50,732 nt of DNA from Dehalococcoidia bacterium UBA2158 (lineage in GTDB: Bacteria > Chloroflexota > Dehalococcoidia > Lucifugimonadales > UBA3495): positions 1 to 50,732 of the forward strand of contig DCWQ01000003.1 in NCBI GenBank assembly GCA_002328185.1, given 5' to 3'. Position numbers and translations under genes: made by a program. A model generated the notes under the pieces. The model was not told the DNA's origin, did not search any database, and saw nothing but the letters and a program-made list of their open reading frames with translations. Below, piece by piece: positions 33,669-41,419 of the stretch (positions within the stretch are counted from its first letter, which is position 1; each line of letters begins with the position of its first letter).

Positions 33669-34206
33669 GCCTACTGGCTTCCGGTTGGTTGGGGTTCTCC
33701 AAGTCTAGGATAGAGATCAGTCTGCCGTAGCCGATGAACTGCCCGGTTATCATGCCAAGCTCGAAAATCTCAGGGTCCGTGAACTCGGCCCGAAGGAGTT
33801 CGAAGAAGTCGTCGTCCATGCTGTGGTGGTCAGTGGCCATCAGCTGGGCGAACTCGATGGCCAGTTTCTCGCGGCCTGTGATGTCCGCGCTCTCAAAGTC
33901 GGCCAGGCTGGCGACCATCTCCTCGGTCATTCCTTGCTGCACCGCCGGCACAGCCCTGCCCAGCTTTCAAGTTGCGCAGCCGTTCAGGTCGGCAATTTTA
34001 AGGCGGACCAGCTCCTTCAGTCTCTGCTCGAGCAGCCCTTCCAGCTTCAGGGGACCGTAGAAATCCCAGAAAGCCTCGTAGGCTCCCGGCAGGTTACCCG
34101 CCGCCTGGAAGATGGCCGGGTTCAGTTTATGAGCTTCAGCTCCCTTGGCGATCTTCCGAAGCCCGGGAGTCAACTCCTCCGTAGGCACCAACCTGATCCG
34201 AGCCAT
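33646..34206 (-). CDS. AhpD/carboxymuconolactone-decarboxylase-family protein, candidate selenoprotein (CxxU)
   Basis: 186 codons from ATG 34206 (AGGAG 6 nt upstream) to the stop at 33646-33648, read through one in-frame TGA at 33967-33969 (codon 80). Before it: AFWDFYGPLKLEG, LEQRLKELVRLKIADLNGCAT. After it: KLGRAVPAVQQGMTEEMVAS, then GREKLAIEFAQLM and FTDPEIFELGMITGQFIGYG. This family carries a redox CxxC after LNGC, so TGA stands exactly at the second Cys: C77-A-T-U80. AhpD-like proteins with Sec in this motif are known from marine metagenomes. A hairpin fitting a bacterial SECIS follows. A nonsense mutation or sequence error is the alternative; the neighbouring VOC gene is broken. Probably co-transcribed with the upstream amidohydrolase (73-nt gap). 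Confidence 0.72.
33936..33954 (-). promoter_or_regulatory. Candidate bacterial SECIS hairpin
   Basis: In the mRNA, 12 nt after the UGA, GCUGUGCC pairs with GGUGCAGC (eight pairs, two of them G-U) around the loop GGC; loop at 33944-33946. The UGA-to-loop distance is 20 nt. In E. coli fdhF the minimal element starts 11 nt after UGA and has a GG-containing loop read by SelB, so spacing and loop fit. The stem lies inside coding sequence, as required in bacteria. Pairing was worked out by hand; no folding energy was computed. Confidence 0.5.
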
Positions 34207-34279
34207 CTCCAACTCCTAGTCACGACTAAGCAAACCAAGTTCGTCCACATTGACGCCTCAGTAAACCCGGCTACGCCGG

Positions 34280-35704
34280 TTAGGCTACTGGGCGGTTGGT
34301 TACTGCGGCATCTACCTTTCTTGGGATGAACTGGCCGCTGCCGACAGCGGCTTTGAACTCGCGGTTGTCCACCACCACGTTGCCCCTAAGAATCGTGGTC
34401 ACGGGCCAGCCGTCGGCCTCGAACCCTTCCCAGATGCTGTAGTCGGAGATGTGGAAATCGTCCATGGTCAGCTTGCGCTTGAAGCTCGTGTCTATCAGCG
34501 TGATATCGGCGTCGCTGCCCGGAGCCAGCACGCCCTTGCGAGGATAGAGGCCCATGATCTTGGCGGCGTTGGCCGACGTTACATCCACGAACCGCTGCAG
34601 GGACATACCGCGGCGGGAGACACCCTCGCTGTAAGTCACACCCATGCGGGCCTCGGCCCCGTTGTGCCCGCCGGTCACGTCAGAGACCGTGCGGCCAGAG
34701 ATCTTAGTCTCCCAGGACGTGCAGTACTCATCAGTGGCCATGGTGCTAAGGCCGTTGTTCACGATGCCGTCCCACAAAGACTGGCGGTCGGCTTCCGACT
34801 TCAACGACGGATAGGTGTGGTACTTCATGCCGTTTTCTTCTTTATAATCATCGGAGCTGAAGCAGCAGTAGTTGTGGAGGGTCTCGCCGTAGACCGGGCG
34901 GCCGTTGGAACGCGCCTCCAAGATGGCCTGGAGTCCCTGTGTGGCGCTGACGTGGACGAAGTAGACCGGTGCGCCGGTCCATTCCGCGACCCGGAGCACC
35001 CGACGGAAGGAAACATCCTCCGACTCAGCGCTATGGACCAGGTGCATGTTGTACCACTCAGTCGTCTCTTCCCGGGCCAACTTCTGGTACATGTGCTGCA
35101 CCATATCGTCGTCCTCCGAGTGGACCAGCAGCATGGCGTTCATGCGCTGGACTTCCTCCATCAGATCGTGGAGGTGGCCGGTGCCCACCATGCGTGGCTC
35201 ACCGGTGGTCGCCGGAGGCCGGATGTTGGTGGTGAATATTTTCAGGCTGGGGAAGCCGTCTTCCACGGCCTCGTGCAGAGAGCCCAGAATCTCCGGGGGG
35301 ATAGCGCCCAAGAGCATCAGATGGTGGGCGTAGTCGGCGTAGGAATTCCCCTGCCAGACTTCGGTCCTTTCCTGGATGGCCTGGGGGATGTCGATGCCGG
35401 GATACTGAATGGCGAAGTCCATTAACATGGTGGTGCCGCCGATCAGCGCCGCGCGGCTAACCTCATCCGGAGGGGCGGTTTTCAGGTCGCCGTGGCCCAT
35501 GATGGGCGCGGAGATGTGCGCATGGGGTTCGATACCGCCCGGCACCACCACCATCCCCTTGGCGTCGATTACACGACCAGCCTCATCGGGTAGAGCACCC
35601 GGAGCAGCCACGGCCACTATCTTTTGACCTTGAATCGCAACATCCCATTCGCCTATTCCCATGGGAGTTACAACTTGTCCCCCTTTTATGACTAGGTCCA
35701 GCAT
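34280..35704 (-). CDS. Dihydropyrimidinase / hydantoinase-like amidohydrolase
   Basis: 474 aa, a binuclear-metal cyclic amidohydrolase. Ligands by motif: His61 and His63 (PHAHI), the Lys155 to be carbamylated (SLKIFTTN), His195 (LVHSE), His251 (YFVHVS) and Asp325 (ATDEYCTSW). It is close in length and layout to dihydropyrimidinases and D-hydantoinases, which open cyclic ureides. The exact substrate is not fixed, and allantoin-type or N-carbamoyl precursors are possible. Start ATG 35704 follows AGGAGG by 7 nt; an upstream start would lack an RBS. It lies between an MFS transporter and the CMD gene on the same strand, which suggests uptake and degradation of a nitrogen heterocycle (inference). 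Confidence 0.9.
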   Translation of the reverse strand: MLDLVIKGGQVVTPMGIGEWDVAIQGQKIVAVAAPGALPDEAGRVIDAKGMVVVPGGIEPHAHISAPIMGHGDLKTAPPDEVSRAALIGGTTMLMDFAIQYPGIDIPQAIQERTEVWQGNSYADYAHHLMLLGAIPPEILGSLHEAVEDGFPSLKIFTTNIRPPATTGEPRMVGTGHLHDLMEEVQRMNAMLLVHSEDDDMVQHMYQKLAREETTEWYNMHLVHSAESEDVSFRRVLRVAEWTGAPVYFVHVSATQGLQAILEARSNGRPVYGETLHNYCCFSSDDYKEENGMKYHTYPSLKSEADRQSLWDGIVNNGLSTMATDEYCTSWETKISGRTVSDVTGGHNGAEARMGVTYSEGVSRRGMSLQRFVDVTSANAAKIMGLYPRKGVLAPGSDADITLIDTSFKRKLTMDDFHISDYSIWEGFEADGWPVTTILRGNVVVDNREFKAAVGSGQFIPRKVDAAVTNRPVA

Positions 35705-35846
35705 CAGCGCGCCCTCCTGAATATCCGCATATTCGAGCATACCCAGACTCGATAACGGAGTTTAGCACATAGCCGGAGGCACGGCATCAGGCATAAAGAC
35801 AGTGCGGAATAGGTCGGCCGAATAAAGGGAGTGCGCGTTGGGTCCG

Positions 35847-37199
35847 TTAGTCGCCGGCGTGGATATGGCCGGCGTGTGAGGCGCCGGGCAACTCATCTTC
35901 CCAGTTGGGCAGGAGCTCTTTCTTGGTCGTAGGCAGCACGATGATGCTGATCACACCGATCAGACTGAGAACCAACGAAAGGCCCATGGTAGCGTCGAAG
36001 TTGCCGGTTATGTCCCTCAGTTGGCCGCCGATCAGAGCCCCGGCGGCCATACCCACGCCTGCACCCATCATCTGGTATCCGTAGGTGGTACCGATGGGGC
36101 CGCTGCCGTAGTATTGACGGTTAATGATCGGGAAGGCGCTCATCTCGCCTCCGAACCCGATGCCGAAGAGCACCGCAAACAGGTAGAACTGCCACGGGTC
36201 GTGGGCGAAGAACAGCAGGAATATCGGCGCGACCTGCAGGAAAAAACAGCCGGCCATGGCTGGTTTACTCCCCATCCGGTCGGCGATGACAGGGACTGCA
36301 AACCTCGTGATGGTGCTGGTCACAGTCATGGTCACGAAAGCTCCTGCCGCCAACTCCTTGGAAACGCCTTGGTCTTCAGCCATTGCCACCAGGTAAACCA
36401 GGACGATGGCATGTCCGGCGCAACCCCAAAAATGTATCCCGATCAGGTTCCAAAAAGCGCTCGTCCGCTGTGCCTGCTTGATGAACACTTTGGTCCGTAC
36501 TTTTGCGACCTCTCCTGTCTGGACTGCCTTGATCGGCTCGTCATCCGGAGCCCCTAAGGCCCGCACGCCGATCTGGGCGGGCTCGTTGTAAAAGAACTGG
36601 ACCAACACTAGGATGATGAGCCCGCCCATGATGCCAGGAATCCAGAACGCCGCCCGCAGACCATCGATCCCGCCGCCAAAAGCCTGGATGATTAGCAGCA
36701 TGATTGGCACCGCCACCAGCGGGCCGATTCCCTGTGACGACTGAAGCAGTCCCATACCGGCGCCTAGATGTTTCCTGAACCATATGGTGACGGCAGCGGT
36801 AAGCGGCACCTGGAATATCCCCATCGAAGCGCTCAGAATTACGCCAAAGAACAGGTAGAACTGCCAAAGGTTCTGCATGAACCCGGTCAGGACCATCCCG
36901 ACGATAAACAAAAGAGCGCCCAGCCGCATGGTCCACCGGACTCCATAACGGTCTCCAAGCATCCCAGCGGGGGGACCGAACAAGCCGGATACGATCCATT
37001 GGATGGCAAAACCCAGTCCTACGGCGCCATAGCTCCAGCCGAAGGAGTCGACTAGGCGGGGGATCAGGATGCTGGAAGACGAGCGGAAGGACGAGCTGAA
37101 CAACCGCATGACAGCGCCGACAAACACGATGACCCAAGCGTAATGGATGGGCCGGCCGCCCACGGCTAAGCTAGAAGGTTTGAGGCTTAATTTTGCCAT
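35847..37199 (-). CDS. MFS transporter
   Basis: 450 aa with about 12 membrane segments. HYAWVIVFVGAVMRLF is the first, GMLGDRYGVRWTMRLGALLF the loop 2-3 motif, and DRMGSKPAMAGCFFL the equivalent in the second half. The central loop, about 215-240, is hydrophilic. Similar in layout to the OFA/monocarboxylate transporters, as is the MFS gene at 22769. AGGA precedes the ATG. Its 142-nt gap to the amidohydrolase gene downstream has no terminator, so it may be the uptake partner of that enzyme. It diverges from rpoB. Confidence 0.87.
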   Translation of the reverse strand: MAKLSLKPSSLAVGGRPIHYAWVIVFVGAVMRLFSSSFRSSSSILIPRLVDSFGWSYGAVGLGFAIQWIVSGLFGPPAGMLGDRYGVRWTMRLGALLFIVGMVLTGFMQNLWQFYLFFGVILSASMGIFQVPLTAAVTIWFRKHLGAGMGLLQSSQGIGPLVAVPIMLLIIQAFGGGIDGLRAAFWIPGIMGGLIILVLVQFFYNEPAQIGVRALGAPDDEPIKAVQTGEVAKVRTKVFIKQAQRTSAFWNLIGIHFWGCAGHAIVLVYLVAMAEDQGVSKELAAGAFVTMTVTSTITRFAVPVIADRMGSKPAMAGCFFLQVAPIFLLFFAHDPWQFYLFAVLFGIGFGGEMSAFPIINRQYYGSGPIGTTYGYQMMGAGVGMAAGALIGGQLRDITGNFDATMGLSLVLSLIGVISIIVLPTTKKELLPNWEDELPGASHAGHIHAGD

Positions 37200-37642
37200 T
37201 CTGTCCTATCTGATTTTGGTTGCCGTGCCCAGGGCGTTGCTGGTGAGGTTCTCTACCTTAGTAAGCGGCCACACCGTCACTACACCGTGCACACACAGAT
37301 GGATGTATACTTCCAAGCATATAATTCAATACTACGCCGCCGGAACTATAACATCTTTGGATGTTAGCCCATAGGGCTATTAAATCGAAGGGTAATCGCC
37401 GGGCAAAAAATTTGGCCTCGGGTCCAGGTGGCGAAAACCACTGAAATCCCTAGGCCATTACGTTGACATTGTAGCAAATACTTGTATAATTGATGTTTAC
37501 TAGTGCGATGCCTCATGTGACGAATTCGTTCACCACACTTGATTTTAGCCTTCCTCCAGCAATCACTTTCGCCGCGTACACTCGCGCCTCAGGCATTCGG
37601 CCGCCCGGCCAATCGCGTCCACACACGTTAAGGAGTTAGTAA
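37200..37642. other. 443-nt divergent region between MFS gene and rpoB
   Basis: Holds the rpoB promoter (37463-37490) and a leader of about 145 nt ending in AGGAG at 37631-37635. No rplJ/rplL and no tRNA lie here. An AT-rich patch at 37310-37385 may hold the MFS promoter on the minus strand, but no convincing -35/-10 pair was found. Confidence 0.5.
37463..37490 (+). promoter_or_regulatory. Consensus sigma70-type promoter of rpoBC
   Basis: TTGACA (37463-37468), 16-nt spacer, TATAAT (37485-37490): both boxes are perfect. Expected start near 37497. It explains expression of rpoB away from the rplKAJL operon. Confidence 0.82.
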
Positions 37643-40600
37643 ATGGCTCTGCCTCCTGTTCTGAAAGGGCAATCTGTGCAACTGCCCGACGTCAAGACCT
37701 ATGCTCAGATTCCGCAGATAATTGACGTCCCCAATCTGATCCAAAGTCAGATACAGTCTTGGGATTGGATCAAGGCTGAAGGCCTAACCGAAGTTTATCA
37801 GGAAATCTCACCAATTGCCGATTACACCGGCAATAAGTACGAGCTACATTTCCTAGAGCACTACTTCCGCGATCCCAAATATTCACCCCAACAGAGCAAG
37901 GAGCGGGAGATCACCTACTCCCAGCCTCTCTATGTGAAAACACGCCTGGTGATGAAAGAGACCGGCGAGATTAAGGAACAAGAGATTTTCATGGGCGACA
38001 TCCCGATGATGACCAACAACGGCACGTTCATCATCAACGGCGCCGAACGCGTCGTGGTAAGCCAGTTGGTCCGGTCGCCGGGCATCTACTTCGTCTTAGA
38101 GCGCAACGCCATTAGCAACCGCAACTTATGCTCGGCCAAGCTGATTCCGTCTCGCGGCGCCTGGCTCGAATTCGAGACCAGCTCCAAGGACATCATCTCC
38201 GTCAAGGTTGACCGGAAGCGCAAGGTCTCTGCGTCCACCTTCCTCCGCGCCCTGGGCGTGGCGGACGACGACGATATGATGAAACTGTTCTCCGACATCG
38301 ACACCGACGAGACTCACAATTACATGCAGACCACCTTGGACAAGGACCCCATTCTTGAACCCAAGGATCTGAACTTCAAAGAAGACGACCTACGTTCTCT
38401 CTGGGAATGGCTCCACGAAGACAAAGACTTCGACGGTGACGCCGCGCGGCGCATCGCAGCCGCCCAGATCGAGTTCTACCGCCGCCTGCGGCCCGGTGAG
38501 CCTCCCAGTTTGGAGAATTCCCGGACCTTGATTCGGAACTTGTTCTTTGGTCCCCGCCGGTACGACCTTGGCCGGGTGGGCCGCTACAAGTTGAACCGCC
38601 GTCTCGGACAAGCCACCAATAACGACCTGATGACCTTGAGCCTGGACGACGTAGTGTCGGTGATTCGCACTATGGTCCGCATCAACCAGGGCGAAGGCCG
38701 CCCCGACGACATCGACCATCTGGGCAACCGCCGCGTCAGAGCGGTGGGCGAACTAGTGCAGAACCAGGTCCGGGTGGGACTGCTCCGCATGGAGCGCATG
38801 GTCAAAGAGAAAATGACGCTGGTGGACCCCGAAGCCGCCGCACCACAAGGGCTGGTTAATATTCGCCCCGTGGTCGCCGCGGTCAGGGAGTTCTTCGGCG
38901 GTTCCCAGTTGTCTCAGTTCATGGACCAGACCAACCCTCTGGCAGAGTTGACTCACAAGCGCCGTCTCTCAGCCCTAGGCCCTGGCGGACTATCCAGAGA
39001 ACGGGCCGGGTTCGACGTGCGGGACGTTCACTTCTCCCACTACGGCCGTATCTGCCCCATCGAGACACCTGAAGGCCCCAACATCGGCCTGCTTAGCTCC
39101 CTGGCGTCATTCGCCAGGATTAACCCTTACGGCTTCATCGAGTCGCCCTATAGAAAGGTGTTCAAGACCTTAACCAACGACTCGGACGACCTGAAAGGCA
39201 GGACGGTCACCCAAGCCGTGCTGGACTCAGACGGCAAGACCATCGTGGGCAAGGGCCGGGCCATCGGGGCCAACAAGATGAACGCCCTGAAACAACTGCC
39301 CAAAAACACCGTCATTAACGTACAACCCTTCGTCGCCGCCCGAGACGATGAAGTTATTTACCTGTCTGCCGACCAAGAAGAGGACTTCTATGTCGCCCAG
39401 GCCAACGCGGAATTGGACCGCTTGAACCAGTTCGTACAGGACCGCGTTGAGCTCCGGGTAGGTGAGGAATACACCCAGGAAGCGGCGGACCTGATCGACT
39501 ACATGGACGTTTCGCCCATGCAGATCATGAGCGTGTCAGCCGCGCTTATCCCATTCTTGGAGCATGACGACGCCAACCGGGCCCTGATGGGGTCCAACAT
39601 GCAGCGTCAGGCTGTGCCTCTACTACGGCCCCAAGCCCCGGCAGTCGGCACGGGTATTGAAAGCCGCGTGGCGCGGGACAGCGGACAGTTGGTTCTCTCC
39701 GAGGTCGCCGGCGTCGTAACCTCGGTTACAGGCCGTGAGATCATAGTGACCGACGAAGACGGTGAGGAACACACTCACCCCGTCATCAAGTTCTCCCGTA
39801 CCAACCAGGGCACCTGCTTCGACCAACGGCCCATCGCCACCAAGGGCGACGTCGTTGACGTTGGCAGCGTATTGGCCGACAGCTCATCCACTGACCACGG
39901 CGAACTGGCCCTGGGCCAGAACGTGCTGGTAGCCTTCATGTCCTGGGAAGGGTACAACTACGAAGACGCCATCATCGTCAGCGAACGCCTATACCGCGAC
40001 GATTACTTTACCTCCATCCACATCGAGAAGCATGAGATGGAAGCCCGGGAGACCAAGTTGGGTCCCGAAGAGATCACCAGGGACATCCCCAACGTTGGGG
40101 AGACCAGTTTGCGTGACCTGGACGAGTTCGGCATCATCCGTGTCGGAGCCGATGTTGGTCCCGGAGACATCCTTGTAGGCAAGGTCACTCCCAAGGGTGA
40201 GACCGAGCTGACCGCGGAGGAAAAACTCCTGCGCGCCATTTTCGGAGAGAAATCCCGAGACGTTAAAGACACTTCCTTGCGCGTGCCCCACGGGGAGCGT
40301 GGCAAGGTTATCGACGTTAAAGTCCTAACCCGCGAGAACCGGGATGATCTGTCGCCGGGCGTGAATGAGGCCGTCAGGGTCTGGATAGCCCAAACGCGGA
40401 AGATATCCGTTGGAGACAAGATGGCCGGCCGCCACGGTAACAAAGGTGTGGTAGCCAGGATATTGCCGGAAGAGGACATGCCCTACATGGCCGACGGCAC
40501 GCCTGTGGACATCATCTTGAACCCGATCGGCGTTCCCTCCCGGATGAACCTAGGTCAGGTGCTGGAAACCCACTTGGGTTGGGCCGCCCGCGGCCTGAAC

Positions 40601-41419
40601 TTCCGGGCCAATACCCCCGTGTTCGACGGCGCTGGGGACCCAGCCATCGAAGATGCTCTAGCTCGCGTGTGGTTCACTGAACAAGCAGGCGCCACCAGCA
40701 TCGGACCGGCCGACGGCTCGCCCGAGGTTGATTATCCTCAGGTTGACCGCTGGCTGGAAGAGAAAGGCTACAACCCAAGAGAGATATTCGACGAGACTAA
40801 ATTCGGCGCGGCCCAAGAGGCCTGTCTCCGGATGTGGCTCACCGACGAAGCCGGTGTCGAGGCCAAAGAGATGAGCCTGGACGAGATGCGCAGGACAGCC
40901 ATCGACGTACACCGGGAACGGCGTATCGCGCCGCCTACCTTCGGCAAGTTCGAGCTCAGCGACGGACGGACCGGCGAGAACTTCGACCAATTGGTCACCG
41001 TGGGTAGTATCTATATCTTGAAGCTCATCCACTTGGTGGAAGACAAGATTCACGCGCGCTCCACCGGCCCCTACTCCATGATCACCCAGCAGCCCCTGGG
41101 CGGAAAAGCCCAGTTCGGCGGGCAACGCTTCGGTGAGATGGAAGTGTGGGCTTTGGAAGCCTATAGCGCAGCCTATAACCTGCAAGAAGTGCTGACGGTC
41201 AAGTCCGACGACGTCGCCGGACGCGTCAAGACCTATGAAGCCATCGTCAAGGGTGAACCCATCGGTCAGCCGGGTGTGCCGGAATCCTTCAACGTTCTGC
41301 TCAAGGAACTCCAGAGTTTAGGTCTGGCGGTTGAGCTGTTGGACGAAGAAAAACGGTCTCCTATGTCCCAGAACATTTCAGATGAAACCGATCTATTCCA
41401 GGCGCTGGAGACGATTTAA
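37643..41419 (+). CDS. rpoB: DNA-directed RNA polymerase subunit beta
   Basis: 1258 aa core subunit, forming with beta' the active-site cleft. N-terminal protrusion blocks include FIINGAERVVVSQLVRSPGI. The rifampicin region starts at FFGGSQLSQFMD (417-428) and continues NPLAELTHKRRLSALGPGGL, with the residues typical of rifampicin-sensitive enzymes. GRICPIETPEGPNIGLL follows. C-terminal blocks are GDKMAGRHGNKGVV and GGKAQFGGQRFGEMEVWALE. AGGAG lies 7 nt before the ATG. The stop overlaps the rpoC ATG by one base (TAATG). It is not preceded by ribosomal L10/L7-L12 genes as in most bacteria. Confidence 0.98.
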   Translation: MALPPVLKGQSVQLPDVKTYAQIPQIIDVPNLIQSQIQSWDWIKAEGLTEVYQEISPIADYTGNKYELHFLEHYFRDPKYSPQQSKEREITYSQPLYVKTRLVMKETGEIKEQEIFMGDIPMMTNNGTFIINGAERVVVSQLVRSPGIYFVLERNAISNRNLCSAKLIPSRGAWLEFETSSKDIISVKVDRKRKVSASTFLRALGVADDDDMMKLFSDIDTDETHNYMQTTLDKDPILEPKDLNFKEDDLRSLWEWLHEDKDFDGDAARRIAAAQIEFYRRLRPGEPPSLENSRTLIRNLFFGPRRYDLGRVGRYKLNRRLGQATNNDLMTLSLDDVVSVIRTMVRINQGEGRPDDIDHLGNRRVRAVGELVQNQVRVGLLRMERMVKEKMTLVDPEAAAPQGLVNIRPVVAAVREFFGGSQLSQFMDQTNPLAELTHKRRLSALGPGGLSRERAGFDVRDVHFSHYGRICPIETPEGPNIGLLSSLASFARINPYGFIESPYRKVFKTLTNDSDDLKGRTVTQAVLDSDGKTIVGKGRAIGANKMNALKQLPKNTVINVQPFVAARDDEVIYLSADQEEDFYVAQANAELDRLNQFVQDRVELRVGEEYTQEAADLIDYMDVSPMQIMSVSAALIPFLEHDDANRALMGSNMQRQAVPLLRPQAPAVGTGIESRVARDSGQLVLSEVAGVVTSVTGREIIVTDEDGEEHTHPVIKFSRTNQGTCFDQRPIATKGDVVDVGSVLADSSSTDHGELALGQNVLVAFMSWEGYNYEDAIIVSERLYRDDYFTSIHIEKHEMEARETKLGPEEITRDIPNVGETSLRDLDEFGIIRVGADVGPGDILVGKVTPKGETELTAEEKLLRAIFGEKSRDVKDTSLRVPHGERGKVIDVKVLTRENRDDLSPGVNEAVRVWIAQTRKISVGDKMAGRHGNKGVVARILPEEDMPYMADGTPVDIILNPIGVPSRMNLGQVLETHLGWAARGLNFRANTPVFDGAGDPAIEDALARVWFTEQAGATSIGPADGSPEVDYPQVDRWLEEKGYNPREIFDETKFGAAQEACLRMWLTDEAGVEAKEMSLDEMRRTAIDVHRERRIAPPTFGKFELSDGRTGENFDQLVTVGSIYILKLIHLVEDKIHARSTGPYSMITQQPLGGKAQFGGQRFGEMEVWALEAYSAAYNLQEVLTVKSDDVAGRVKTYEAIVKGEPIGQPGVPESFNVLLKELQSLGLAVELLDEEKRSPMSQNISDETDLFQALETI

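Noticed and set aside
3213..34206. TGA reassigned to an amino acid throughout the genome
   Set aside because: Intact genes end normally in TGA (at 5044, 10947 and 31186), and the two internal TGAs fall at different amino acids (Trp and Cys).
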